A DNA stretch of 64,000 nt, taken from Pollutibacter soli. Its GTDB lineage: Bacteria; Bacteroidota; Bacteroidia; Chitinophagales; Chitinophagaceae. The notes below the pieces were generated by a model. It searched no databases, was not told where the DNA came from, and was given only the letters and a program-made list of their open reading frames with translations. A program made the translations under genes and the position numbers. This document shows positions 56,950-64,000 of this stretch, one piece after another. The stretch is taken from the NCBI GenBank assembly GCA_029269725.1, contig JARJHS010000002.1:496001-560000 (forward strand), in the 5' to 3' direction. Position 1 is the first letter of the stretch, and every line of letters starts with the position of its first letter.

Positions 56950-58199
56950 TCAGTTTCTCCTGATGATCTTTCCATCTTTCATAACAAACTTCACTTGCTT
57001 TACTGCATCGATATCTGTCATTGGATTGCTTTTCACAGCAATGATGTCAGCAGCATACCCCTGCTCAAGCACACCACGTTCATTGTCGATGCCCAGTAAC
57101 TCCGCTGCATTGATCGTCATGGTTTGAAGAATATAAGAAGGCGGAATATTAGCGGCTTTCCATGATTTTAAAACCTGAAGATTGGTTTGGATGCGATTCT
57201 GATTTGGAAGATCAATAATAATATCGGTACCAAAAGCCATTTTAGTTCCGATTTTATACGCACGTTTAAGGCGATCGACCACCATATCTGACAACTGTTT
57301 TGCGGTTGCTGAATCCATTCCATAAGCAAACCAGTTGTCAAAAGAAAAATCGGTGCCAACGAGAAAAATGTTTTTATCCTTCATTGCCTGTAACTGAGGA
57401 TCGGTAAGACCGAAGCCATGTTCAATGGCAGCAGCGCCTCCGTTTATTACGTTGGCTGCGGCCGGCTCAGAAAAAGCAACATGCACAGTGACTTTGATTC
57501 CGAATTTGTTTGCCTCATCAACTGCGGCTTTGATATCTTCTGTATTATAAATTCCATTATCGCCTGTAACCATTTTAATTACATTAGCGCCGAAGTATAC
57601 ATTTCTCCTGATGGCCTTTTTAATTTCATCCGGAGTATCGGCATCAAGATATTCCCATTTCCAGAAATGCTCGTGCTCAGGATTGACGCCTCTTGATTGA
57701 CCTCCAAAAGGAGCGATGATCTGCCCTGCATAAATGATCGTTGGTCCCGGAGCCCACCCGTTTTTGATGGCTTTGATCACATCAGCAGAAGCATATTCGG
57801 CATCGTGCCGATTTCTTTTATTGTTGTAAATCCGTTTTCTAGTAATTGCTTGGCTACCATAGCACCACGCAAAGCGCGGAACGCATTGCTTTCGTTGGTA
57901 TAGGTTTCGTTCACCACAAGATTTCTGTAGGTATTATTACTGGTGATATGCACATGGCAGTCCATTAATCCCGGCAAGACCCATGAATCTGAAAGATCAA
58001 TTACTGAATCATTTTTACCATGTTTGATATTGGCCCCAGCCTCTTTTATTTTTCCGTTCTGTACAAGGATAAATTGATTGTCCAGCATTTTGCCGGTGCG
58101 CGCATCAAATAAATGCCCGGCTTTTATAATTGTGTTTTGCGAATGAACTGAAATTGCAGATATCAATAAGAGAATAAAAATAGAATATGCTTTTCTCAT
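56950..58199 (-). pseudogene. amidohydrolase, imidazolonepropionase-like, interrupted by one frameshift
   Basis: The gene reads from 58199 with a signal peptide (MRKAYSIFILLLISAISVHS), the metal-binding HxH in GLMDCHVHITSNN, then loses frame near 57803-57808 and ends early at 57777. The rest (56950-57780) continues in the next frame with DAEYASADVIKAIKNGWAPG, the likely metal-bridging Lys in NVIKMVTGD, His in VTVHVAF and AIEHGFGL, the catalytic Asp in FGTDIIID, and the end AADIIAVKSNPMTDIDAVKQ. Both halves are well preserved, and one inserted base restores the join (ATCGGC-A-CGATGCC). Such enzymes are metal-dependent amidases or Xaa-Pro dipeptidases. Either very recent inactivation or a sequence error. 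Confidence 0.85.
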
Positions 58200-58268
58200 T
58201 CAGAACGATTGAAATTGTAAATGGTAGTTACAACAATTTAAATCATTCTGAATCGCCTTAAACGAAAT

Positions 58269-59804
58269 TCATTTTAATTTTTTCAGAAGCATGTTCCATC
58301 CCGGATCTTTTTTTAACGATTGCAGGTCCGTATCATTTTCGTAATCGATTCTGGAATTAATACCCATATCGGCCGCTTTCCCTGCATATACTAATGCCTT
58401 TTGGTTTTTGCCCAACGCGGCATATGTTCTTGCTCTTCGCAGGTATTGGTATGGGTTGGGTTGCAATTGCATTGATTGATCAAAATATTTTTCGCTTTCT
58501 TCGAACCGTTCCATATCCAAAAATCCTTTCGACAAGTACTCCAATCTTTCAACCTGTCTTGGGCCAGGGGCAACTATCGGCATGAATAATGCATTTGCAG
58601 CAGATGTGTCATTCAGACCTATTTTTACTAAACCAGTTTCAAGAATAATTGCCGGATTGTTTTTGAATCCGGAACTAACGTTTCCCAGCAATTGCTCTGC
58701 TTCTGCATATTTTTTTTGTGTACGTAGTGCTGAACTGTACATGATGATGGCATCCAGACTATTTGGATATTCTGATAACCAGTCTCTGAGGCCTGTACTC
58801 AGAGCTTCAGAATTCTGACTATTCATGTTGTTCAGAATACTGTTTCCAAGTGTATCAGAAATCTGCGGTGTATTTTTAGTCCCTGATTTTACTTCATCAA
58901 TCACTTTTGCATCAATCCAGTAAATATCAAATCCCCAATTCGAATCAGACATATTCCGGTTGGAACCAAAGAGATATTTACCGTCCGGAGAGAGTTTTGC
59001 AAATCTTTCAGCAGCAGGTGAATTTATTTTTGGTCCCATATTCACAGGCAGCGTCCATGAATCATTTTCATTTTTAAATGATATGTACAGATCGATGCTA
59101 CCATCGATACCCTCAGGTCTGTTGGATTCAAAAATGATAAACCTTTCATCAGGTGCAATAAAAGGTCCGTCTTCATATCCAATACTGTTTAGATTATAGG
59201 GAAGTTGTACAGGCGATAATTTCTGATCGGTTGTTATTGAAGAAGTAAAAATGTCCATATTGTTTCCGCCAGTGATCGGCACAGAGAAGAAAATATTTCC
59301 GGTAGCGGAAACGGAATGCGCATATTCTTTGCCGCTGGAAATCGTTGTATCGATAGGGAGAGGAGTGGACCATCCATCCCGGGTTCGTTGAACTTCCCAT
59401 ATGCGCATATCTTTTGTGTCAGCATAACCCGCAGGCATTTTTCTGCGCGAACTGAAATAAAGTTTTTTGCCGTCATGAGAGAAACCCGGGTAATAATCAT
59501 CCGAAGTACTATCAGCAAAAGATGGGCGATGCGGCGCCGACCATTTTCCGTTTTCAAAAATCATTTCGTACAATGAACCCCGATAAGTTTTGTCTACTAC
59601 TGTCCATAATACACGATTACCGTCAGGCGAAAATGCGGGGGCGCTATGTTCATATTGGTTTGTAGTGATCAATCCAGGCGCAAAGATTATCGCAGTGTCG
59701 CCAGGTGGAAGCTCCCCTGCATAATTGATTTTCGTATTCTCTTTTCTTGCACATGCGCTAAGCAAGGTAATGAGTACGGTTGTCACTAATACATTGTTAT
59801 ACAT
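58269..59804 (-). CDS. PD40 beta-propeller and TPR lipoprotein (511 aa)
   Basis: Lipoprotein signal with Cys near residue 18 (LLSACARKEN). Residues about 45-300 are WD40-like PD40 repeats as in TolB: APAFSPDGNRVLWTVVDKTY, YPGFSHDGKKLYFSSRRKMP, GPFIAPDERFIIFESNRPEG and AKLSPDGKYLFGSNRNMSDS. Residues about 345-505 are tetratricopeptide-like (YAEAEQLLGNVSSGFKNNPA, FEESEKYFDQSMQLQPNPYQ, YLRRARTYAALGKNQKALVY). Such proteins sit on the periplasmic or surface side. Function unknown. It precedes the amidohydrolase on the same strand with a 69 base gap, and the two may form an operon with the DUF3500 gene. Confidence 0.85.
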   Translation of the reverse strand: MYNNVLVTTVLITLLSACARKENTKINYAGELPPGDTAIIFAPGLITTNQYEHSAPAFSPDGNRVLWTVVDKTYRGSLYEMIFENGKWSAPHRPSFADSTSDDYYPGFSHDGKKLYFSSRRKMPAGYADTKDMRIWEVQRTRDGWSTPLPIDTTISSGKEYAHSVSATGNIFFSVPITGGNNMDIFTSSITTDQKLSPVQLPYNLNSIGYEDGPFIAPDERFIIFESNRPEGIDGSIDLYISFKNENDSWTLPVNMGPKINSPAAERFAKLSPDGKYLFGSNRNMSDSNWGFDIYWIDAKVIDEVKSGTKNTPQISDTLGNSILNNMNSQNSEALSTGLRDWLSEYPNSLDAIIMYSSALRTQKKYAEAEQLLGNVSSGFKNNPAIILETGLVKIGLNDTSAANALFMPIVAPGPRQVERLEYLSKGFLDMERFEESEKYFDQSMQLQPNPYQYLRRARTYAALGKNQKALVYAGKAADMGINSRIDYENDTDLQSLKKDPGWNMLLKKLK

Positions 59805-60230
59805 GACGACAGGTTTAAGCTAACCTGAATCTATCGAAATCTGAAAGTCAGGTATAACAGATTTTTATCATCGGAATCATTTACTGTTAACCGGGGCGCT
59901 CAGCTGTTTTAAAAGATGGATCGGGCTACTGTCAACAGATGCTGATTCCCGGTAAACCTGATAGTAACCGTTAGTCCTTTGAGTCATTTCAGAATAAATC
60001 AATATGTGATTTTTATAACAACTTATTTTTCCTATTGGGTAGGAAAAATAATAGGTTTGTTTATCACTCCGGCTTTGTAGTTGCTGTTCATTCCGCCCCA
60101 CTTGTAAACAACGGCATTAGATCCTCATCACGGCAAGAATTTTCACCTTTCTCTGATTCACCGGTATCCTTAATTTACCAGATAGTTATTCTATTCCTGA
60201 ATCAGGAGCCCGGCTGTTAAAAATAAACCT
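59805..60230. other. intergenic region between divergent genes
   Basis: A 426 bp region with promoters for both sides. CCTATTGGGTAGGAAAAATAATAGG at 60030-60054 has partial symmetry (CCTATT / AATAGG, 60030-60035 and 60049-60054) and might be a regulatory site. No gene was seen. Confidence 0.4.
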
Positions 60231-61105
60231 ATGCGCAAGTACACCCTCATTACCAACGTTGTGATAATCATTGCAGCATTTGCCGAAGCACAGCCTTATA
60301 TCGATCTCGTCAATGTGTATTATTCTTACAGTCCCGGAAAAGGCATCAATGAAAATAATTCACTGAACAGGTTCAATCATTTCCGATCACAATTAAATAT
60401 CCCATTGGTCAGTAAAAAAGACAGCAGTGTATTTCTTATCAGTCCATCCTTTGAAATCCGAACGCTAAGAGCAGAAGAGTCATCGACTTTAATAAAAGTG
60501 CAAAGTCTTTTTACTGTGCTGACCTACACAAAGAAATTCAACCCCACCTGGTCATTGACTCTAGGTATTATTCCGCGGTGGAACGGTGTGTCGTCGTTGC
60601 TTTTTTCCAAAGGGTTTCAATTGGGAGGCCTGTTCTATATTTCCCGCAGGTTCAATCCTGAACTGGTTCTGCGGGCAGGGTTATATTACAATAGGGAGTT
60701 TTTCGGAAACTTTTTCATTCCTATAATAGGTATCGAGTGGAAAATCAATCAAAGGAGTAATCTTTTCGGGAACTTACCAAACTCACTGATTTACGAGAAC
60801 AGGATCACTAAAAGGGTTTCACTAGGAGCTTCTTTCAGGACTTTTCCCAACTCATACCGCATTGAACCGACAGGTCCTCAAAACACACTCGATTACTATC
60901 GCATTACAGATATACAGGCAGGTGCTTTTGCAGATTTCTACCTACACCAAAGCTGATTTTTAATCTTGAGGCCGGGTACTCTGTATTCAGAAAGCTCCGC
61001 ATGGGTGGCGAATCGGTTGGAGGGAAGGACACAGAAACAGTAGTCAGCGATAAAGGAAATATGTACTTCCGTGGTTCATTGTTTTATCGTCTGCGCTTTT
61101 ATTGA
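60231..61105 (+). pseudogene. DUF6268-like outer-membrane beta-barrel protein, interrupted by one frameshift
   Basis: Signal peptide (MRKYTLITNVVIIIAAFAEA) followed by aromatic beta strands typical of a small outer-membrane barrel (IDLVNVYYSYSPGKGINENN, LGIIPRWNGVSSLLF, LVLRAGLYYNREFFGNFFIP). In the first frame it stops at 60956 after DFYLHQS. In the next frame the sequence continues sensibly: PKLIFNLEAGYSVFRKLRMG, then NMYFRGSLFYRLRFY and a stop at 61103. The terminal Phe/Tyr strand is what outer-membrane barrels end with. One added base near 60941-60947 would join both parts (FYL-TPKLIFNLEAGYS). Function unknown. Either real decay or a sequence error. Confidence 0.75.
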
Positions 61106-61188
61106 TTTTCGCGGGCAATGGCGGTTGCTCCGACTGAGTTGCCCTGCGACATTAAGGTCTGAGAAAAAAGAATAGAACTGCCGTCGGA

Positions 61189-61620
61189 TTATAATGATTC
61201 AACAAGCGATTTCAATCCGGATAGAATCTGTTTCCATCCGGCGATCGAATGTTCCATTGCTTCTTCATTACGAAACCCCTGTTGCTTAACCCGCATCGTC
61301 GTATGTCCGTGATTGTCATTCAGCAGGTAGGTGATGATCGCATAATTTTCAGGTATATCCTGGAGTCCGGTAGTGAGGTAACTATAGCTGATGAGCTTAT
61401 TGTTTTCAATGTCGAGAATTTCCCCTTTTTCTTCATAGGTTTTGCCTTCCCATTCGCCACGAAATACTATGGGACTGTTTTTGCTCCAACTTGTTTGTAC
61501 ATCCGTTCCGTAAAAATATTGTTTGACCAGTGCCGGATCGGTGAGGCCCTGCCAAACTTTGTAGGCTGGTGCATTGATGATAACAGAGTCAGTAATGATC
61601 AGATTTTTATCGATGGCCAT
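61189..61620 (-). CDS. SRPBCC protein, AHSA1 / activator-of-Hsp90-like family (143 aa)
   Basis: It begins MAIDKNLIITDSVIINAPAY and has KVWQGLTDPALVKQYFYGTD, the AHSA1 signature (V.... LTdPelvkqWf), then WSKNSPIVFRGEWEGKTYEE, GEILDIENNKLISYSYLTTG and the C-terminal helix MEHSIAGWKQILSGLKSLVE. These small ligand-binding proteins are common in soil bacteria; the role is unknown. Cytoplasmic. Confidence 0.88.
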   Translation of the reverse strand: MAIDKNLIITDSVIINAPAYKVWQGLTDPALVKQYFYGTDVQTSWSKNSPIVFRGEWEGKTYEEKGEILDIENNKLISYSYLTTGLQDIPENYAIITYLLNDNHGHTTMRVKQQGFRNEEAMEHSIAGWKQILSGLKSLVESL

Positions 61621-61672
61621 AGCTGTTCATTTATCATGCATATTTAGTGCCACATGAAAACAAGGCAAATTA

Positions 61673-61930
61673 GTACAGAAACAGAGAACGGAAACAGAAA
61701 ACAGAGAATACAAAACACAGGATGCAGGAGGGAAACGGGTTTCTGAAAACTAAACAAAGAAAACAGGAGGAGATATGGGGAAATTACTATGATATTGAGG
61801 CATTTATAAGGCGTAAAACTAGCTGGCCTTTCTGTTTGTCAATTTTGCAACGACCTGATTCTGGTCCAAAGAGGAGGGCGTCGTGCACCAGCTTAGGCTA
61901 ACGTACAACGTACAACGTTTAACTTTTAAC
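61673..61930. repeat. spacer repeats upstream of lysS
   Basis: ACAGAAACAGAGAACGGAAAC and ACAGAAAACAGAGAATACAAA units (61675-61720) are followed by AACAGGAGGAG, and later by AACGTACAACGTACAACG and TTTAACTTTTAACC (61900-61930). These belong to the same families as at 44256 and 35065. The first member of lysS codons is not affected. Confidence 0.65.
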
Positions 61931-61950
61931 CCTCTTCGGCCTTCTTCCAT

Positions 61951-61958
61951 TACCTTTG
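61951..61958 (+). promoter_or_regulatory. -7 promoter element of lysS
   Basis: TACCTTTG, then CC, 21 bases before the ATG at 61980. Confidence 0.65.
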
Positions 61959-61979
61959 CCGGAATTTTAGCAGAAACAC

Positions 61980-63497
61980 ATGAATATCGCGCATTTGTCA
62001 GAGCAGGAGATTATCCGCAGAGAGAAATTGAAAGAGTTTGCCCAGCTGGGAATAGATCCTTTCCCCGCACCGCTTTTCCCGGTGAACAGCAATGCTGCCT
62101 ATATCAAGGCCAACTACAAGGGAGAAGAAAATAAGGCTGATTTTGCTGAGGTCGTTTTAGCCGGTCGTGTGATGAGCATCCGTGATATGGGCAAAGCAAG
62201 TTTTGCTGTATTGCAGGACAGTACGGGCAAGATTCAGCTGTATGTGAAACGAGATGAGATCTGCCCCGGGGAAGACAAGACGCTTTATGATAAGGTTTGG
62301 AAACACCTTACTGACATGGGTGATATTATTGGCGTAAAAGGATACGTATTCACCACAAAAACGGGTGAAACTTCCATTCACGTCAGGGAACTTGTTTTTC
62401 TTACTAAGTCATTGAAACCACTCCCTGTTGTAAAGGAAAAAGAAGGTGAAACTTTTGATGCCGTTACCGATCCTGAATTCAGGTATCGTCAGCGGTATGC
62501 AGACCTGATCGTGAATCCGCAGGTGAAAGAAACTTTTGTTAAGCGCTCAAAACTGATCAACTCGATGCGCGAATTTCTGAACAGTCGCGGCGCTATTGAA
62601 GTAGATACTCCCGTTCTGCAAAGCATTCCTGGCGGTGCAGCAGCCCGTCCCTTTACAACGCATCATAATGCGCTGGATATACCGATGTACCTGCGCATTG
62701 CCAATGAACTTTATCTGAAAAGACTGATTGTTGGGGGCTTTGACTGGGTATATGAATTCAGTCGCAATTTCCGTAATGAAGGAATGGATCGTACCCATAA
62801 TCCGGAATTCACTGTACTCGAATTTTATACTGCCTACAAGGATTATCTGTGGATGATGGAAACAACAGAACAGCTACTCGAAAAAGCAGCGATCGATGTT
62901 AACGGAGATTCAACCTGTGAAGTTGATGGAAAGCAGATCAGCTTCAAAGCGCCGTTTGCGCGCATCACGATGTATGATGCAATAAAACAATATACTGGTA
63001 TTGACATCAGCGGAATGAATGAAGATCAGATCCGTGAAGTATGTAAGCAACAGCATATTCATGTTGAACCGAGCATGGGTAAAGGAAAACTGATTGACGA
63101 ACTTTTCAGCGAAAAATGTGAACATCATTTTATTCAGCCGACTTTTATCATCGACTATCCTGTAGAGATGAGTCCGCTGACAAAAAAACATCGCAGCAAA
63201 CCAGGTCTTGTTGAAAGATTTGAACTGATGGTGAATGGAAAAGAAATCGCAAATGCATATTCTGAATTAAACGATCCGATCGATCAGCGTGCACGTTTCG
63301 AAGAGCAGGTAGCCCTGATGGAAAGAGGCGATGATGAAGCGATGTTTATTGATTACGATTTCTTACGCGCACTGGAATATGGAATGCCGCCAACCTCGGG
63401 TATTGGGTTCGGTATCGACAGAATTTGTATGCTGCTAACCGGGCAGTCATCAATACAGGATGTATTGTTATTCCCGATGATGAGACCGGAGAAATGA
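61980..63497 (+). CDS. lysS: lysyl-tRNA synthetase, class II (505 aa)
   Basis: LysRS class II of normal length. The N-terminal OB-fold anticodon-binding domain (about 55-165: VVLAGRVMSIRDMGKASFAV, LQDSTGKIQLYVKRDE) is followed by the catalytic core with motif 1 (FLNSRGAIEVDTPVLQSIPG), motif 2 (FEFSRNFRNEGMDRTHNPEF read here as YEFSRNFRNEGMDRTHNPEF) and motif 3 (GMPPTSGIGFGIDRICMLL). The PGGAAARPFTTHHNALDIPM segment is conserved. It charges tRNA-Lys in the cytoplasm. The start at 61980 follows a consensus promoter element. Confidence 0.98.
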   Translation: MNIAHLSEQEIIRREKLKEFAQLGIDPFPAPLFPVNSNAAYIKANYKGEENKADFAEVVLAGRVMSIRDMGKASFAVLQDSTGKIQLYVKRDEICPGEDKTLYDKVWKHLTDMGDIIGVKGYVFTTKTGETSIHVRELVFLTKSLKPLPVVKEKEGETFDAVTDPEFRYRQRYADLIVNPQVKETFVKRSKLINSMREFLNSRGAIEVDTPVLQSIPGGAAARPFTTHHNALDIPMYLRIANELYLKRLIVGGFDWVYEFSRNFRNEGMDRTHNPEFTVLEFYTAYKDYLWMMETTEQLLEKAAIDVNGDSTCEVDGKQISFKAPFARITMYDAIKQYTGIDISGMNEDQIREVCKQQHIHVEPSMGKGKLIDELFSEKCEHHFIQPTFIIDYPVEMSPLTKKHRSKPGLVERFELMVNGKEIANAYSELNDPIDQRARFEEQVALMERGDDEAMFIDYDFLRALEYGMPPTSGIGFGIDRICMLLTGQSSIQDVLLFPMMRPEK

Positions 63498-63528
63498 CAT
63501 TCAATATTGAATTAGAAAGGAAGCCTGG

Positions 63529-63713
63529 TGTCAGCGCCTACACGGATGTAAAAGTCAAAGCGTGAAATTCCCTGCACCAGGTTTACTTCCGCTTTCGGTT
63601 AAAAATCTTATCCCTTTATTCGGCGTTTCTGCAAAGTTGAGCAGTTCAACGAACAAGGAACAACGATGAGCGAAGTGCACCGCCAGTTTTCATTTAATCA
63701 GCAATGCCTATTT
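63529..63713. repeat. dispersed imperfect repeat, copy B (about 185 bp)
   Basis: Copy B of the repeat at 1442-1617, same orientation. It has GGATGTAAAAGTCAAAGCGTG, TTTCTGCAAA, TTCAACGAACAA and CATTTAATCAGCAATGCCTA in the same order. The final CTA at 63708-63710 is the reverse complement of the neighbouring gene's stop, exactly as in copy A. Confidence 0.65.
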
Positions 63714-64000
63714 AAACACCTGAATTAAACTATACATCGCTACCAACATCACAGAGATCACGCTTATCCAGAGTGCAAGATCATAAAATCCCGAAGATGG
63801 GATCAGTTGCTGACGTTTGTACCTGAAATATAAACCAGCGAGAGCTACAAGGATCAGCAAAACCGCGCCAACAATGCCGCCTGATATGATCATCATCACC
63901 GGCATTTTTAAAAACAGGAAAGTGAATATCCAAATGATCGGAAAAACAATCGTAACGAATTTTATCGATTTTCCTCTTTGTACCGGATTATAAAAATCAA
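63708..64000 (-). CDS. C-terminal part of a probable Nramp-type metal transporter (gene leaves at the right edge)
   Basis: The frame is open to the right edge of the window, reading DFYNPVQRGKSIKFVTIVFP, IIWIFTFLFLKMPVMMIISG and then GGIVGAVLLILVALAGLYFR, YKRQQLIPSSGFYDLALWIS and a last helix ending MYSLIQVFK. Three membrane helices and the loop YFRYKRQQLIPSSGFYDLAL resemble the C-terminus of Nramp-family divalent metal transporters (pattern YLRYRR.D.R..PS...D..LW). This is from memory of the pattern and only one edge of the gene is visible. The ATG at 63905 is internal. The stop codon is supplied by the dispersed repeat. Confidence 0.55.
   Translation of the reverse strand, partial: DFYNPVQRGKSIKFVTIVFPIIWIFTFLFLKMPVMMIISGGIVGAVLLILVALAGLYFRYKRQQLIPSSGFYDLALWISVISVMLVAMYSLIQVFK

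Overview
The window looks like a chromosomal segment of a Bacteroidota bacterium, most likely of the Chitinophagaceae or a close relative. The signs are promoter elements of the TAnnTTTG type in front of many genes, A-rich leaders instead of strong Shine-Dalgarno sites, hybrid beta-propeller/Y_Y_Y sensor kinases of both the NarL/HisKA_3 and LytS/LytTR type, an OMP_b-brl_3 TonB-type receptor, DUF2911, DUF4153 and DUF3500 proteins, and an RND efflux operon with a lipoprotein adaptor. No phage, plasmid, complete insertion sequence, CRISPR array or rRNA was seen. One tRNA gene (Arg, CCT) is present.

Layout. 1-5 kb: end of a histidine kinase with its single-domain response regulator, a small membrane protein, a class C beta-lactamase-like serine hydrolase and a DUF4153 membrane protein; the last two carry the same inverted-repeat operator. 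5-13 kb: a propeller/HEAT/cytochrome c protein, a 1010-residue sensor kinase with its LuxR-type regulator, and a lipoprotein. 13-20 kb: zinc alcohol dehydrogenase, a very small double-glycine peptide gene, a TonB-type receptor, a small lipoprotein, and a Tat-type exported protein with the decayed 3' end of a paralogue beside it. 20-29 kb: acyl-CoA ligase, DUF2911, methyltransferase, response regulator, DoxX-like protein, a GIY-YIG relic beside tRNA-Arg, and a TPR-like membrane protein. 29-41 kb: SRPBCC protein, UvrD-type helicase-nuclease, Ig-like lipoprotein, recR, a LacI regulator divergent from a minimal Gfo/Idh protein, GNAT divergent from a MocR-type regulator, HAD hydrolase, and an MddA-like membrane methyltransferase. 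41-53 kb: LytS-type propeller kinase with LytTR regulator, alpha/beta hydrolase, and a three-gene RND efflux operon. 53-64 kb: exported Tyr/Arg-rich protein, flavin-reductase-like protein, HEAT protein, DUF3500 protein, a frameshifted amidohydrolase, a PD40/TPR lipoprotein, a frameshifted outer-membrane protein, an AHSA1-type SRPBCC protein, lysS, and the end of a probable Nramp-type transporter.

The most unusual property lies between the genes. Many spacers consist of short, phrase-like, quasi-tandem repeats belonging to a few families (TTGCCTATTACC, AACGTTYRACGTT, TAAGTAGTAAG, CAGAAACAGAGAAC, GACAACCGACAAC). They recur across the window, run into coding sequence so that they supply the last codons and stop codons of four genes, and resemble the -7 promoter element. 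A separate dispersed repeat of about 175 bp occurs near both ends of the window and supplies the stop codon of the neighbouring gene at the same internal position. Two genes (amidohydrolase, outer-membrane protein) each have one frameshift with good homology or protein sense on both sides. That may mean recent decay or assembly errors. I saw no obvious large novel multi-gene system. The best candidates for new biology are the small peptide upstream of the TonB-type receptor, the LacI/minimal Gfo-Idh pair, the shared ACTTTG-N5-CAAAGT operator, and the spacer-repeat families.
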